From Aquificaceae bacterium (lineage in GTDB: Bacteria; Aquificota; Aquificia; Aquificales; Aquificaceae), in NCBI GenBank assembly GCA_015490155.1, contig WFYI01000091.1:1-41800 (forward strand): a stretch of 41,800 nucleotides of DNA, in the 5' to 3' direction. The notes under the pieces are model-generated. The model had not been told where the DNA came from. It saw only the letters and a program-made list of their open reading frames with translations, and did not search any database. The translations under genes were made by a program, and so were the position numbers. Shown here in pieces: positions 8,393-17,105 of the stretch. Numbering within the stretch: the stretch's first letter is position 1; the number at the start of each line of letters is the position of its first letter.

Positions 8393-9499
8393 TTACCTTT
8401 CCCTTTCTCCTTTTATAAACTCTTCCACCATCCTCTTTGCCTGCCAGTCGGGATACTGTATCGGGGGATGTTTCATCGTGTAGGCACTTATAGAGTACAA
8501 GGCTCCCCCTATTCCCCTATCTCTGGCAAGCTTCACGCACCTTACAGCCTCTATCATAGAACCCGCACTATTTGGGGAATCCTCAACGTCAAGTTTTAGT
8601 TCCGCATACATGGGAACGTCTCCGAAGAGTTTGCCCTCCATCCTTATGTAGGCGAGCTTCCTGTCCTTTAGCCAAGGAACCCAATCCGAGGGTCCTATGT
8701 GAACGTTCTCCCAACCTATATCGTAGGGAAGGACGGAGGTTACAGCCTGTGTTTTGGACACCTTCTTTGTAGCAAGCCTTGACCTTTCAAGCATGTTGAG
8801 AAAGTCCGTATTTCCACCGAAGTTAAGCTGGTAAGTTCTCTCTACCTTTACTCCCCTGTCCACGAAGAGCTGAACCAAGGTTCTGTGAACTATCGTAGCT
8901 CCCACTTGAGACTTTATATCGTCTCCCACCACGGGTATGCCCGCTTCCTCAAACCTCTTAGCCCACTCCGTATCTGAAACTATAAAGGTGGGCATAGCGT
9001 TTATAAAGGAGACACCCGCTTCAAGGCAGGCCTGAGCGTAAAACCTCGCGGACTCTTCCGCTCCGACGGGAACGTAGTTTATGAGAACCTCAGCATCGGT
9101 TTCCTTCAAAACTCTTACAACATCCTCAAGCTCGTCTTCCTTTTCCTGTGCGGGGACAAAAGACCTTTCGGGCGGATAATCTTTCATGTGCTGTGCAAGC
9201 CCGTCAAGAATCTTACCCATTCTGACCTTAACACCCGTTCTGGGAACTTTCGGCTCAAAAACAGCGGTGCAGTTAGGCTGGGAGTATATGGCTTCGGATA
9301 CATCCCTGCCCACCTTCCTCTCGTCTATATCCCATGCGGCTACAACCTCTATATCCCACGGCTTGTAGCCACCTATCTCCTCGTGCATCAGACCGCTTAC
9401 GTCCACAGTACCTTTTTTGGCGTAATAGTAAATTCCCTGGACCAGCGAGCTGGCACAGTTCCCCACACCTGCTATAGCTACCCTTATCTTTTCTGACAT
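8393..9499 (-). CDS. ino1: myo-inositol-1-phosphate synthase
   Basis: NAD-dependent isomerase that turns glucose-6-phosphate into L-myo-inositol-1-phosphate. The 368-residue protein opens with the nucleotide-binding turn [16 protein letters not shown] and contains [17 protein letters not shown]-like segment [26 protein letters not shown] and the long conserved [13 protein letters not shown]. This is the compact prokaryotic form shared by archaea, actinobacteria and hyperthermophiles. In thermophiles the product feeds di-myo-inositol phosphate (a heat-protecting solute) or inositol phospholipids; which applies here cannot be seen, as no DIP synthase gene is in the window. It has a good GGAGG site. 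Confidence 0.95.
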   Translation of the reverse strand: MSEKIRVAIAGVGNCASSLVQGIYYYAKKGTVDVSGLMHEEIGGYKPWDIEVVAAWDIDERKVGRDVSEAIYSQPNCTAVFEPKVPRTGVKVRMGKILDGLAQHMKDYPPERSFVPAQEKEDELEDVVRVLKETDAEVLINYVPVGAEESARFYAQACLEAGVSFINAMPTFIVSDTEWAKRFEEAGIPVVGDDIKSQVGATIVHRTLVQLFVDRGVKVERTYQLNFGGNTDFLNMLERSRLATKKVSKTQAVTSVLPYDIGWENVHIGPSDWVPWLKDRKLAYIRMEGKLFGDVPMYAELKLDVEDSPNSAGSMIEAVRCVKLARDRGIGGALYSISAYTMKHPPIQYPDWQAKRMVEEFIKGERER

Positions 9500-9580
9500 A
9501 CCAGTTAAACCTCCTATCTACCCCCACGGTGCAGTATCAAAACCTCTTATAAAATATGCGGGGCAGACAAGCGTATTCCT

Positions 9581-9597
9581 ATTATACCTTGTAAGGT
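9581..9597 (-). promoter_or_regulatory. Possible ino1 promoter -10 with adjacent inverted repeat
   Basis: A perfect TATAAT occurs on the minus strand at 9581-9586, about 80 nt upstream of the ino1 start. No good -35 is found at the right distance. Directly next to it on the upstream side is a short inverted repeat ACCTT-GT-AAGGT (9586-9597), which could be an operator, for example for osmotic or heat control; that is a guess. Confidence 0.35.
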
Positions 9598-9633
9598 TAT
9601 ATTAATAGGTTGGAAAAGTGAAAGGGGTAACAT

Positions 9634-9689
9634 TTGACGGCATATATTAGAGTATTAATATATATTTATATACTAAATTAAGGAGGTGA
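9634..9689 (+). promoter_or_regulatory. Predicted promoter and ribosome binding site of pdo
   Basis: TTGACG (9634-9639) and TAATAT (9656-9661) lie 16 nt apart, inside a very AT-rich stretch, followed by AAGGAGGTGA (9680-9689) six nt before the pdo ATG. The promoter is divergent from that of ino1 within a 196-bp gap that has no other evident gene. Confidence 0.55.
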
Positions 9690-9695
9690 ACGAAG

Positions 9696-10373
9696 ATGCT
9701 TTTGGGATTGGACGTTAGAGCCCAGATAAAGGAGGTTTTTGATAAGGAGTTTCAGGAACCCGTAAAGCTAATCTTGTTTTCGCAAGCCATAGCCTGCGAA
9801 TCCTGTGAGACGGCAGAGGCTCTCTTAAAGGAACTCGTGGACACGGTTGGGGAAGACAAGCTGTCCTTAGAGATATACAGCCCCCTCGTTGATAAGGAAG
9901 AGGCGGAAAAGAAAAATGTGGAGAGAGTTCCAACGATAATAATAGAAGGAGACAAGGACTACGGCATAAGGTACATAGGTCTTCCTGCCGGCCTGGAGTT
10001 CAGCACGCTCGTTCAGGGAATAATAGACGTTTCCCGTAGGGTTCCGAAGCTCTCCGACAGAACCCTTGAGTTCTTATCCAAGGTGGACATTCCCATAGAG
10101 CTTATGGTCTTCGTTACCCAGTCCTGCGGATACTGCCCCGCCGCCGCAACTATGGCGTGGAAGTTCGCCATGGCAAACGACAACGTAACCGCAACGGTCA
10201 TAGACGCAGGTGAAAACCAGGACTTGGCACAGCTCTATCAAGTTGTGGGTGTTCCTAAGATAGTCATAAACAGGGGAGTGGCTGAGTTCGTAGGAGCGCA
10301 GCCCGAAGAGGCTTTCCTCGGATATGTATCCGCCGTATATGATAAACTCAGGAAGGAAAAGGAAAATGGATAG
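9696..10373 (+). CDS. pdo: Protein disulfide oxidoreductase, two thioredoxin folds
   Basis: Intracellular disulfide-forming and isomerising enzyme of thermophiles, 225 residues, the family length. Two tandem glutaredoxin/thioredoxin-like domains are visible: the first has Cys34-Glu-Ser-Cys37 (IACESCETA) and cis-Pro in ERVPTIII, the second has Cys144-Gly-Tyr-Cys147 (QSCGYCPAA) and cis-Pro in VGVPKIVI. No signal peptide is present, so it acts in the cytoplasm, where hyperthermophiles use disulfides for protein stability. It begins the plus-strand gene run and overlaps the TPR gene by 8 nt. Confidence 0.95.
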   Translation: MLLGLDVRAQIKEVFDKEFQEPVKLILFSQAIACESCETAEALLKELVDTVGEDKLSLEIYSPLVDKEEAEKKNVERVPTIIIEGDKDYGIRYIGLPAGLEFSTLVQGIIDVSRRVPKLSDRTLEFLSKVDIPIELMVFVTQSCGYCPAAATMAWKFAMANDNVTATVIDAGENQDLAQLYQVVGVPKIVINRGVAEFVGAQPEEAFLGYVSAVYDKLRKEKENG

Positions 10374-10686
10374 GCTGGCTTACTTCAAAGGACTTTTGGA
10401 GAAGGCTCCCCAGAACCCGATGGTTCATTACTCCCTTGCACAGGAGTATTACAAGCTCAAAGACTACGAAAACGCTATAAGACACCTCAAGGAGTACCTA
10501 AGCCTCCACGAGGACGAAGGGGCAGCCTACAGGATACTCGCAAAGTGCTACGAGGAGATGGGGGAGCTTCAAAAAGCTATAGAGGTTCTACGGGAGGGAA
10601 TTGAAAGGGCTATGAAGTACAACCATCCCTCCATGGCACAAGAGTATAAAAATTGGATAGAAGAGCTGCAAAGCATGTCTTTCTAA
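10366..10686 (+). CDS. Small TPR-repeat protein
   Basis: A 106-residue protein built of about two and a half tetratricopeptide repeats, seen as PMVHYSLAQEYYKLKDYENA, GAAYRILAKCYEEMGELQKA and a C-terminal capping helix. TPRs bind partner proteins; no partner can be named. No signal peptide. The ATG (MDRLAYFKG) overlaps the end of pdo by 8 nt and has GGAAGG upstream; an ORF start 42 nt earlier is unlikely as it lies well inside pdo. Co-translation with the oxidoreductase suggests a link to protein folding, which is inference. Confidence 0.8.
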   Translation: MDRLAYFKGLLEKAPQNPMVHYSLAQEYYKLKDYENAIRHLKEYLSLHEDEGAAYRILAKCYEEMGELQKAIEVLREGIERAMKYNHPSMAQEYKNWIEELQSMSF

Positions 10687-11444
10687 TCTGCCTATTCCTT
10701 TTTTCTTTCCCTTTAGCAAGGGAGTTAGAAACCTGTTACAGGGTCTATTACGTGTTCTTTCCGGTTGCAGAAAACTGCATGAAATACAAAATTCAAGACA
10801 AGGAACTTATAGTCGAAGCTTCAGCCAAGACCGTGGTAATAGGGAAACTCGTCAAGCCCATACACAACTGGGGTGTTGCGGTGTCCAATGCATCAACTTT
10901 GAAAACTAAGGAGTTTCTCTTTTACCAAAGAGAAGGAAATTTCAAGAGAGACCACGTTTACAAGTTTTATGACGGACTTGTTAAGGTGAAGATAACAAAG
11001 TACAGAAAGAACTCCGATAAGATAGAGAGGGTTCTGGAAAAAATAGTAAGCGTGGGCGATTACGTAGACCCCTTCACGGCTTCCATAGCTATATACAAAC
11101 ACATTCCTTATAAAAAAGAGGGGAGGATAAAGGTTTTTTACGATGGTAAAAGGCAAAGTATAGATTACAGGCTTGTGGGAGAAGAAAGGGTAAAAACGGA
11201 CTTGGGTAAATTCAATACTTGGAAGGTGGAACTCTTCCCGAACATATCTACCAGAGGACTTTTGAAGCCTAAGGGTAGATGGTTTATATGGATAGACAAA
11301 AAGAGGAAAATACCGGTAAAGCTGAAGATTTCCTTCGTAATAGGAACCGCTGTAGGTTTAATTTACAAGCTCAAGGGATACGAGCAGCTCTTCTCAGAAG
11401 ACTTGATAGATTTTGATAAGGGACTTAAAAAAGGAGGGCTTTAG
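10653..11444 (+). CDS. DUF3108-like exported protein
   Basis: About 263 residues with an N-terminal signal peptide (HVFLICLFLFSFPLARE). The mature part has the DUF3108 look: ETCYRVYYVFFPVAENCMKY, repeated beta strands, and near the C-terminus PKGRWFIWIDKKRKIPVKLK, typical of a periplasmic beta-rich protein of unknown function. The only in-frame start before the signal sequence is a TTG at 10653, which gives a 34-nt overlap with the TPR gene and has no clear ribosome binding site, so the start is tentative. Likely localised to the periplasm. Confidence 0.7.
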   Translation: MDRRAAKHVFLICLFLFSFPLARELETCYRVYYVFFPVAENCMKYKIQDKELIVEASAKTVVIGKLVKPIHNWGVAVSNASTLKTKEFLFYQREGNFKRDHVYKFYDGLVKVKITKYRKNSDKIERVLEKIVSVGDYVDPFTASIAIYKHIPYKKEGRIKVFYDGKRQSIDYRLVGEERVKTDLGKFNTWKVELFPNISTRGLLKPKGRWFIWIDKKRKIPVKLKISFVIGTAVGLIYKLKGYEQLFSEDLIDFDKGLKKGGL

Positions 11445-11446
11445 CT

Positions 11447-11701
11447 ATGTACGGAGTAATCCTTTCTATTCTCCTAACGGCTTCCCTTTCCCTTGCATGG
11501 GAAAGATGTATAGGCGATTCGGTAAACATAAGGAAGGCTATAGATAACGCCCGTCCCCACACGGGCAAAGTTTACAGCGTAAAGCTGTACCTAAAGAAAA
11601 AGACCGGCGAGTGTCTATACAGCGTCAGGGGCGTTAACGGGTACGCCACCGTTGACGCAAAAACGGGAGAGATTCTGAGGTTTACAAAGAGAAGAAGATA
11701 A
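11447..11701 (+). CDS. Small exported PepSY-like protein
   Basis: 84 residues. A signal peptide ([15 protein letters not shown]) is followed by a single PepSY-like fold: NIRKAIDNARPHTGKVYSVKLYL, GECLYSVRGVNGYATVDAKT and GEILRF. The strand ending in VDAKTGEIL is the PepSY hallmark. Two cysteines remain in the mature protein (in WERCIG and GECLY) and could form a disulfide. PepSY domains often bind or inhibit periplasmic proteins; no target is known. AAGGAGGGCT gives a good ribosome binding site overlapping the end of the preceding gene. Confidence 0.7.
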   Translation: MYGVILSILLTASLSLAWERCIGDSVNIRKAIDNARPHTGKVYSVKLYLKKKTGECLYSVRGVNGYATVDAKTGEILRFTKRRR

Positions 11702-11708
11702 ATATAAT
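11681..11708 (+). promoter_or_regulatory. Predicted promoter of tRNA-Leu and downstream genes
   Basis: TTTACA (11681-11686) and TATAAT (11703-11708) are 16 nt apart, 11 nt before the tRNA. The -35 box lies in the last codons of the PepSY-like gene. Transcription should begin around 11715, just ahead of the mature tRNA 5' end, and would continue into coaBC, glyA and the EAL-HDOD gene since no terminator is visible between them. Confidence 0.65.
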
Positions 11709-11719
11709 AATCCTTCTGA

Positions 11720-11806
11720 GCCGGAGTGGCGGAACTGGCAGACGCGGTGGATTCAAAATCCTCTGCCCGCAAGGGCGTGCGGGTTCGACTCCCGCCTCCG
11801 GCACCA
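11720..11806 (+). tRNA. tRNA-Leu, anticodon CAA
   Basis: A complete class II tRNA with the CCA end encoded. Acceptor GCCGGAG pairs with CTCCGGC, the D stem is GCG/CGC, the anticodon loop is TTCAAAA with anticodon CAA at 11754-11756, the long variable arm is GCCC-GCAA-GGGC (11765-11776), and the T arm is GCGGG-TTCGACT-CCCGC. It would read UUG leucine codons. The anticodon stem GTGGA/TCCTC has one T-T mismatch (11748 against 11762). It lies 18 nt after the PepSY-like gene and only 5 nt before coaBC. Confidence 0.97.
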
Positions 11807-11811
11807 GAAAA

Positions 11812-12966
11812 ATGAGTAAAGTTCTCGTCGGCATAACCGGAGGAATAGCCGCCTACAAGTCCGCATACCTCGTCAGGGAGCTCAAAAAGGCAGAGTTTGA
11901 AGTAAAGGTGGTAATGACACCCTTTGCAGGGAAGTTCGTATCTCCTATGACCTTTGAAACACTTTCCGGAAACAAGGTTTATACGGATTGGGATGAGGAA
12001 CCCCTCGCACACATAAACCTTGCACGCTGGGCGGACACCTTTTTGATAGCACCCTGCACCGTTAACACACTCTCAAAGCTCGCCTGCGGAATAGCGGACA
12101 ACCTTTTGCTCACAACAGCCTTGGCTTACGATAAACCCCTCATAATAGCCCCCGCAGCCAACACAGTAATGTACAAAAACCCGGCGATTCAGGAGAACAT
12201 AAACAGGCTCAGAGATATGGGACACATGATAATAGAGCCTGAGTTCGGCGTACTCGCCTGCGAGGAGGTGGGAGAGGGCAAGCTCGCAGATACAGAGAGA
12301 CTTATGGACTGGATTTTTTACTCCTTAGAAGACAAACCGCTTCGCGGTAAAAAAATATTTATAACCTGCGGCGCAACGAGGGAGTACATAGACCCAGTCA
12401 GGTTCATATCAAACGATGCAAGCGGGGAGATGGGCTTTTCCCTCGCAAGGGTTGCGAGGTGGTGGGGGGCGGAGGTTAAAGTGATAGCCGGGTTTACCAC
12501 AGCAAAGGAGCCGCCGGAGGTAGAGCTGATAAGGGCAGTTTCGGTAGAGGAGATGTTCAGAGCGGTTATGGAAAACCTGAGCTGGGCAGACGTATTTATA
12601 ATGAACGCCGCGGTATCCGACTTCATTCCGGCAACCAAGCACGAGAGCAAGATAAAAAAGAAAGAGGGGCTTACCCTCAAGCTCGTAAAAGGTGTGGACA
12701 TACTCAGGGAAGTGGGCAAGAACAAGGAAGATAGGTTCGTAGTGGGCTTTGCTTTGGAAACAGAAAATATTCTTGAGAATGCAAAAAAGAAGCTAAGGGA
12801 GAAGAACTTAGACATGATAGTGGCGAACACTCCCGACAGTATAGGGAGCAAGTCCCATAAAGGCTTCATACTTACGGAAAATACCCTTGAGGAGTTTGAC
12901 AGCCTGAGCAAGCTTGAAAGTGCCAGAAGAATTCTAAAAAGGGTTTGTGATAACATATCTTTATGA
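11812..12966 (+). CDS. coaBC: Bifunctional phosphopantothenoylcysteine synthetase/decarboxylase
   Basis: Two steps of coenzyme A synthesis: joining cysteine to 4'-phosphopantothenate (CoaB) and decarboxylating the product (CoaC). The CoaC flavodomain (about 1-175) has [10 protein letters not shown], catalytic His67 ([11 protein letters not shown]) and Cys150 ([10 protein letters not shown]). The CoaB part (about 180-384) has [11 protein letters not shown] and AAVSDFIP with KIKK. One motif is unusual: the FMN/substrate segment normally PAMNxxMW reads PAANTVMY here. The ATG comes 5 nt after the tRNA-Leu CCA end and has no Shine-Dalgarno sequence, so after tRNA processing the mRNA would be almost leaderless. 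Confidence 0.95.
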   Translation: MSKVLVGITGGIAAYKSAYLVRELKKAEFEVKVVMTPFAGKFVSPMTFETLSGNKVYTDWDEEPLAHINLARWADTFLIAPCTVNTLSKLACGIADNLLLTTALAYDKPLIIAPAANTVMYKNPAIQENINRLRDMGHMIIEPEFGVLACEEVGEGKLADTERLMDWIFYSLEDKPLRGKKIFITCGATREYIDPVRFISNDASGEMGFSLARVARWWGAEVKVIAGFTTAKEPPEVELIRAVSVEEMFRAVMENLSWADVFIMNAAVSDFIPATKHESKIKKKEGLTLKLVKGVDILREVGKNKEDRFVVGFALETENILENAKKKLREKNLDMIVANTPDSIGSKSHKGFILTENTLEEFDSLSKLESARRILKRVCDNISL

Positions 12967-14252
12967 GACACATACTAAAAACCGACCCGGAAATATTTGA
13001 GGTAATATCTAAGGAGTACGACAGACAGTTCTACCACTTGGAGATGATAGCCTCCGAAAACTTCACATCCCTCGCTGTCATGGAGGCGCAGGGTTCCGTG
13101 CTTACCAACAAGTACGCCGAAGGTCTACCCTTCAAAAGATATTACGGCGGTTGTGAGTTCGTGGATATAGCCGAGGACTTGGCTATAAAGAGGGTCAAGG
13201 AGCTTTTCGGGGCGGAGCATGCCAACGTCCAACCCCACTCGGGCTCTCAGGCTAACATGGCGGTTTACCTGTCAGTTCTGAAGCCCGGTGACACCATAAT
13301 GGGCATGAACCTTGCCCACGGGGGACACCTGACCCACGGTGCAAAGGTAAACTTCTCCGGAAAAGTCTTTAACGTTATTCAGTACGGAGTTGACCCGGAA
13401 ACGGAGCTAATAGATTACGACCAGATGTACGAGCTTGCAAAGGAACACAAGCCTAAACTCATAGTTGGCGGTGCATCTGCCTACCCGAGGGTGATAGACT
13501 GGGCAAAGATGAGGGAGATTGCGGACAAGGTAGGGGCGCTCTTTATGGTGGACATGGCTCACTACGCGGGGCTTATAGCGGGCGGTGAGTATCCTAACCC
13601 CGTTCCTTACGCGCACTTTGTAACTTCAACCACGCACAAAACACTCAGGGGACCCAGAAGCGGGTTTGTATTGTGCAAAGAGGAGTTCGCCAAGCAGGTG
13701 GACAAGACAGTGTTCCCCGGCATTCAGGGAGGACCCCTCATGCACGTCATAGCCGCAAAAGCCATAGCATTCAAAGAAGCCATGACTGGGGAGTTCAAAG
13801 ACTACGCAAGACAGACGATACTCAACGCAAGGGTTCTCGCAGAGGAACTCATGAGGGAAGGTTTCAAGGTAATATCGGGCGGTACGGACAGCCACATAGT
13901 TCTCGTGGACTTGAGGAACTTCAACCTAACAGGTAAACAGGTTGAGGAAGCCCTCGGAAGGGCGAACATAACTGTGAATAAGAACGCGGTTCCCTTTGAC
14001 CCACAAAAGCCTACGATAACGAGCGGTATAAGAATCGGAACGCCTGCACTTACCACAAGAGGAATGAAGGAAGAGGAAATGAAATTGATAGCCGGATTCA
14101 TAGCCCGTATAGTAAAAAACATAGACAGCGAGCAAGTGATAAACCAGATTAAAGAGGAAGTAAGGGAGCTTTGTGAGAGATACCCTCTGTATCCCGAACT
14201 CAGGGAGGAACTGAATGAGCTTCGTAATAGCGAGGCAGCCGATATACGATAA
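12963..14252 (+). CDS. glyA: Serine hydroxymethyltransferase
   Basis: PLP enzyme that interconverts serine and glycine and supplies methylene-tetrahydrofolate. It is 429 residues long. The PLP lysine is Lys226 in [13 protein letters not shown]. Other family motifs are [40 protein letters not shown] and [13 protein letters not shown]. The start forms a 4-nt ATGA overlap with coaBC, and the end overlaps the EAL-HDOD gene by 38 nt. Confidence 0.98.
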   Translation: MRHILKTDPEIFEVISKEYDRQFYHLEMIASENFTSLAVMEAQGSVLTNKYAEGLPFKRYYGGCEFVDIAEDLAIKRVKELFGAEHANVQPHSGSQANMAVYLSVLKPGDTIMGMNLAHGGHLTHGAKVNFSGKVFNVIQYGVDPETELIDYDQMYELAKEHKPKLIVGGASAYPRVIDWAKMREIADKVGALFMVDMAHYAGLIAGGEYPNPVPYAHFVTSTTHKTLRGPRSGFVLCKEEFAKQVDKTVFPGIQGGPLMHVIAAKAIAFKEAMTGEFKDYARQTILNARVLAEELMREGFKVISGGTDSHIVLVDLRNFNLTGKQVEEALGRANITVNKNAVPFDPQKPTITSGIRIGTPALTTRGMKEEEMKLIAGFIARIVKNIDSEQVINQIKEEVRELCERYPLYPELREELNELRNSEAADIR

Positions 14253-15447
14253 AGAAGGGGAAATCTTCGCCTACGAGGTTTACCTGAGAAGAAAGGGCGA
14301 CCTAAACCGCTACCCCTCCGACGTACCCTTTAATAAAGCAACTTACATACTCGCAGAAATTCTATCCGAGTTTGGGCTTGAAAAGGCGGGCAGCGGTAAG
14401 AGGGTTTTTATGAATGTGTCCCTTGACTCGGTTCTCAACAAAACCTTGGAGATATTAGACCTGTCTAAAATGGGTTTTGAGATAATACCTTCCCAGATAG
14501 AGATAGGTAGTGCCGTCTACGGAAACGTACTTAAGAAGCTGGAAGAACTTAAACAGAAAGGTGTTGTATTGACACTTAACGAAAAGCTCTATTCCTCAAA
14601 GTACATAGAACTCTTTAGGCTAAGCGACATAGTAGAAATATCCGTAAAGGGGTTTAGCGAGGAAAAAGCCGAAGCTATAAAGAGAAATGGAAAGAAGCTT
14701 TTGGTAAACATGATAGAGACTGAAGAGGAAAAGAGCCAAGTAGAACCCTTTGCAGATTATCTGGAGGGCAACCTGTTGGGCGCACCGCAGGTTATAAAGG
14801 AGTTTGAGATTGCACCCTTCCTTAAAGGAACGCTCATGAGATTGATATCAGCCCTCAACAGTGCGGACAGCCTAAAGGAGTTCGCCCAGATAATAGAGAG
14901 CGATGTGGGAATGGCGGCTAAACTGCTCAGGTTTGTGAATTCCGCTTACTTTGTCCGCCGAAAGGAAATACAGGACATCTACCAAGCTTGCTCTTATATA
15001 GGTATGGACAACCTCAAAAAGTTCATACTTCTCTTAGCCACCAACGACTACGTTGTAGTAGAAAATCCGGAGCTATGGAAAAGGTCTCTTATAAGGGCTA
15101 TAATCGCTGAAGAGATTGCTAAAAAGATAAACGCCTCACTTAAAAACGAGGCTTACATAGCGGGGCTTTTCTCACTCATAGACGAGATACTCAACGTGGA
15201 TAGGATTGAGTTCCTAAAGGAAACCGGTGTAGATGAGAAGATAATAAAAGCCTACACCGGAGAGGAAAAACTTTTAGGTGAGATACTTACCATAGCCGTT
15301 GCGTTAGAAGACGCTTATCAAAGGGGAAGTGAAGCCCTTACCACGATAGCTGAAGAAATATCGGAGCAGGTAAACATACCTGCCATAGAACTTGAGATAG
15401 TAGTCAACGATGCGGTCAAACAGGCGGAAAATGTAATCAGGATTTAG
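14215..15447 (+). CDS. Degenerate EAL plus HDOD domain protein (YuxH-like)
   Basis: A 410-residue signalling protein. Residues 1-195 follow the EAL fold ([22 protein letters not shown], then VFMNVSLDS), but the EAL triad reads YEV and metal-binding residues later in the domain are not recognisable, so cyclic-di-GMP hydrolysis is unlikely. Residues 200-390 form an HDOD domain ([35 protein letters not shown] style core). This pairing occurs in the YuxH family, which has regulatory roles, sometimes tied to motility or chemosensory systems. The ATG has GGGAGGAACTGA before it, placed inside glyA. Its 3' end overlaps the converging rhodanese gene by 11 nt. Confidence 0.88.
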   Translation: MSFVIARQPIYDKEGEIFAYEVYLRRKGDLNRYPSDVPFNKATYILAEILSEFGLEKAGSGKRVFMNVSLDSVLNKTLEILDLSKMGFEIIPSQIEIGSAVYGNVLKKLEELKQKGVVLTLNEKLYSSKYIELFRLSDIVEISVKGFSEEKAEAIKRNGKKLLVNMIETEEEKSQVEPFADYLEGNLLGAPQVIKEFEIAPFLKGTLMRLISALNSADSLKEFAQIIESDVGMAAKLLRFVNSAYFVRRKEIQDIYQACSYIGMDNLKKFILLLATNDYVVVENPELWKRSLIRAIIAEEIAKKINASLKNEAYIAGLFSLIDEILNVDRIEFLKETGVDEKIIKAYTGEEKLLGEILTIAVALEDAYQRGSEALTTIAEEISEQVNIPAIELEIVVNDAVKQAENVIRI

Positions 15448-15760
15448 CCACGCCTGATTCTTTGTCGTAGGGCCAGGAAATTATACCTCCTGCGAGGTTG
15501 TAAGCTTCGTAACCTAACTGTCTGAGAAAGTAAGTTGCAAAAGCGCTCCTTTCTCCACTTCTACAGTAAACTATGTACTTTTTATCCTTCGGAAGCGATT
15601 GAGCTTCAAACCTAAGGTTATCCAGAGGTATAAGCTCCGAGTTGGGTATACGCACCTGTATATGCTCGGGCGGGGTTCTAACATCTAAGAGAACCACATT
15701 TTCTTCTTTATCGAGAAGTTCTTTTGCCTCCTGGGGGTTAACTTCCGGAACGCTAAACAT
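15437..15760 (-). CDS. Single-domain rhodanese-like sulfurtransferase
   Basis: 107 residues forming one rhodanese domain: VVLLDVRTPPEH (CH2A-like), the active-site loop YCRSGERS with Cys66, and YNLAGGIISW at the end. No signal peptide is seen, so it is probably cytoplasmic. Such proteins carry persulfide sulfur between partners; in a sulfur-using thermophile this could serve sulfur oxidation or cofactor synthesis, but the sequence does not say which. It follows panD by 19 nt with a good GGAGG site and shares an 11-nt convergent 3' overlap with the EAL-HDOD gene. Confidence 0.92.
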   Translation of the reverse strand: MFSVPEVNPQEAKELLDKEENVVLLDVRTPPEHIQVRIPNSELIPLDNLRFEAQSLPKDKKYIVYCRSGERSAFATYFLRQLGYEAYNLAGGIISWPYDKESGVAKS

Positions 15761-15779
15761 AACAATTTACCTCCAAGCT

Positions 15780-16169
15780 CTAAAGTGTTTTTTCCATAAA
15801 GGCGTCCATATCTCTGTGAACCGCCTTCACTTCGTTGTTTTCATCAACGTAAACGAGTATTGGCTTATAGCTTTCAAGCTCCTCTTCAGAATACTCACCG
15901 TAAGAGGCTATTATTACAAGGTCTCCCTTTTCTCCGAGTCTCGCTGCGGCTCCGTTTAGCCTAACTTCTCCCGACCCTGCAGGCGCCGGGATTACGTAGG
16001 TTGAAAAACGGGCACCGTTGTTCACGTTGTAAACATCTATCTTCTCAAAGGGCAGCAGGTCTGCAAGCTTCATGAGCTTCTCATCAAGGGAAAGGCTTCC
16101 CTCGTAGTGTAACTCCGCGCCTGTAACCGTAAGTCTGTGAACCTTGGACTTGAGCATAACTCTCTTCAT
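15780..16169 (-). CDS. panD: Aspartate 1-decarboxylase (pyruvoyl enzyme)
   Basis: Makes beta-alanine for pantothenate. The proenzyme has 129 residues and self-cleaves between Gly24 and Ser25 ([10 protein letters not shown]) to create the pyruvoyl group. [27 protein letters not shown] and [13 protein letters not shown] match the family. A GTG two codons upstream lies inside the GGAGGTGCGT spacer, so ATG at 16169 is the better start. Together with coaBC 4 kb away on the other strand it belongs to the coenzyme A pathway. Confidence 0.96.
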   Translation of the reverse strand: MKRVMLKSKVHRLTVTGAELHYEGSLSLDEKLMKLADLLPFEKIDVYNVNNGARFSTYVIPAPAGSGEVRLNGAAARLGEKGDLVIIASYGEYSEEELESYKPILVYVDENNEVKAVHRDMDAFMEKTL

Positions 16170-16205
16170 ACGCACCTCCGAATAGGTAAAAGAGGAATAA
16201 ATAAT

Positions 16206-16233
16206 AATATAATAAATTGCTTATAAGTGCCAA
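16206..16233 (-). promoter_or_regulatory. Predicted promoter of panD-rhodanese
   Basis: On the minus strand TTGGCA (16228-16233) and TATATT (16206-16211) are 16 nt apart, in the 79-bp AT-rich gap between the DUF72 gene and panD, followed by GGAGG before the panD ATG. Confidence 0.5.
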
Positions 16234-16248
16234 GAGTTTGTATTACAC

Positions 16249-17073
16249 TTACTCCCAAAGCCTCTTCGTGTGAGTAGCGTAAAGTCCCTTGGGAATGCTT
16301 CCTACACTTTGACCGAACATCTCCTTTAATTGTAGGGCGTTCAGGGCGCCCTTGCCTCTGTAATGGTTGTTAAAAAACACATAGGTTTCCTTACCGCCGC
16401 GTATTTTCTCTACACGCCTTTTTATCTCACCCAATTCCTCCTCGGAGTAAAGATAGTCGTACCTTTCGTACGCCTTTTCATGCTCAAACCACCTGTTTGA
16501 GCTCCTGCCGTGCAAACGAACGTAATTTATATCCCCTACCGAAAGCCACGGACCCACTAAAATACCCTTGACCCTCGGAGCGTCGGTGTTCACCAAGGAA
16601 AAGCCCAGCTCTTGCAGACTCTCTAAAAAGTCCCTCCTGCCAAAGCTCCTGCTCCTGAACTCTACCACCCTATCTATTCCTTCAAAGCTCTTGGAAAGTC
16701 TCCGTAAATACTCTACGTTATCCTCGCTGAAGTGAAAACTTTGAGGAAACTGAAAGAGAACCGCCACCAGCTTGTTGGCTTCCATGTAAGGCTCAACAGC
16801 TTTTATAAAAAGGGAAACTTCCCTATCCGTGTAGCTCCTGTCGTGGGTAAAAACTCGGTTGGCTTTAACGGAAAATCGCATGCGGGGGACTCTTTCGAGA
16901 AAGCTCTTTGCTGTATGAGGGTGGGGCATAGAGTGAAAGGAGTAGTTGAGTTCCACAACGTCAAAGTACCTTGAGTAGTAAGTAATCATCTCCCTTTCAG
17001 GGATATTTGATGGGTAAAAGGTTCCTTTCCAGTCCTTGTAAGAAAAACCGCTACATCCTATACGTATATTCAT
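16249..17073 (-). CDS. DUF72 (YecE-like) TIM-barrel protein
   Basis: 274 residues of the DUF72 family, widely conserved in bacteria and archaea with no settled biochemical role. The family opening is clear: IRIGCSGFSYKDWKGTFYP, then YYSRYFDVVELNYSFHSMP and later YVRLHGRS and YVFFNNHYRG. It lies 32 nt after atpA on the same strand. The gap contains a GC-rich palindrome that covers the only purine-rich stretch able to act as a ribosome binding site. Confidence 0.92.
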   Translation of the reverse strand: MNIRIGCSGFSYKDWKGTFYPSNIPEREMITYYSRYFDVVELNYSFHSMPHPHTAKSFLERVPRMRFSVKANRVFTHDRSYTDREVSLFIKAVEPYMEANKLVAVLFQFPQSFHFSEDNVEYLRRLSKSFEGIDRVVEFRSRSFGRRDFLESLQELGFSLVNTDAPRVKGILVGPWLSVGDINYVRLHGRSSNRWFEHEKAYERYDYLYSEEELGEIKRRVEKIRGGKETYVFFNNHYRGKGALNALQLKEMFGQSVGSIPKGLYATHTKRLWE

Positions 17074-17080
17074 AGCGGGA

Positions 17081-17096
17081 GGGGAGGAACCTCCCC
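17081..17096 (-). other. Perfect palindrome between atpA and the DUF72 gene
   Basis: The sequence reads GGGGAGG-AA-CCTCCCC, seven-base arms around a two-base centre, or five-base arms with a six-base loop when folded as RNA. There is no T-run after it, so it is not a standard intrinsic terminator. On the transcript of the minus strand the GGGGAGG arm is the only candidate ribosome binding site for the DUF72 gene and would be hidden in the hairpin. It could also attenuate readthrough from atpA. Confidence 0.45.
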
Positions 17097-17105
17097 CGAT
17101 AGCTT

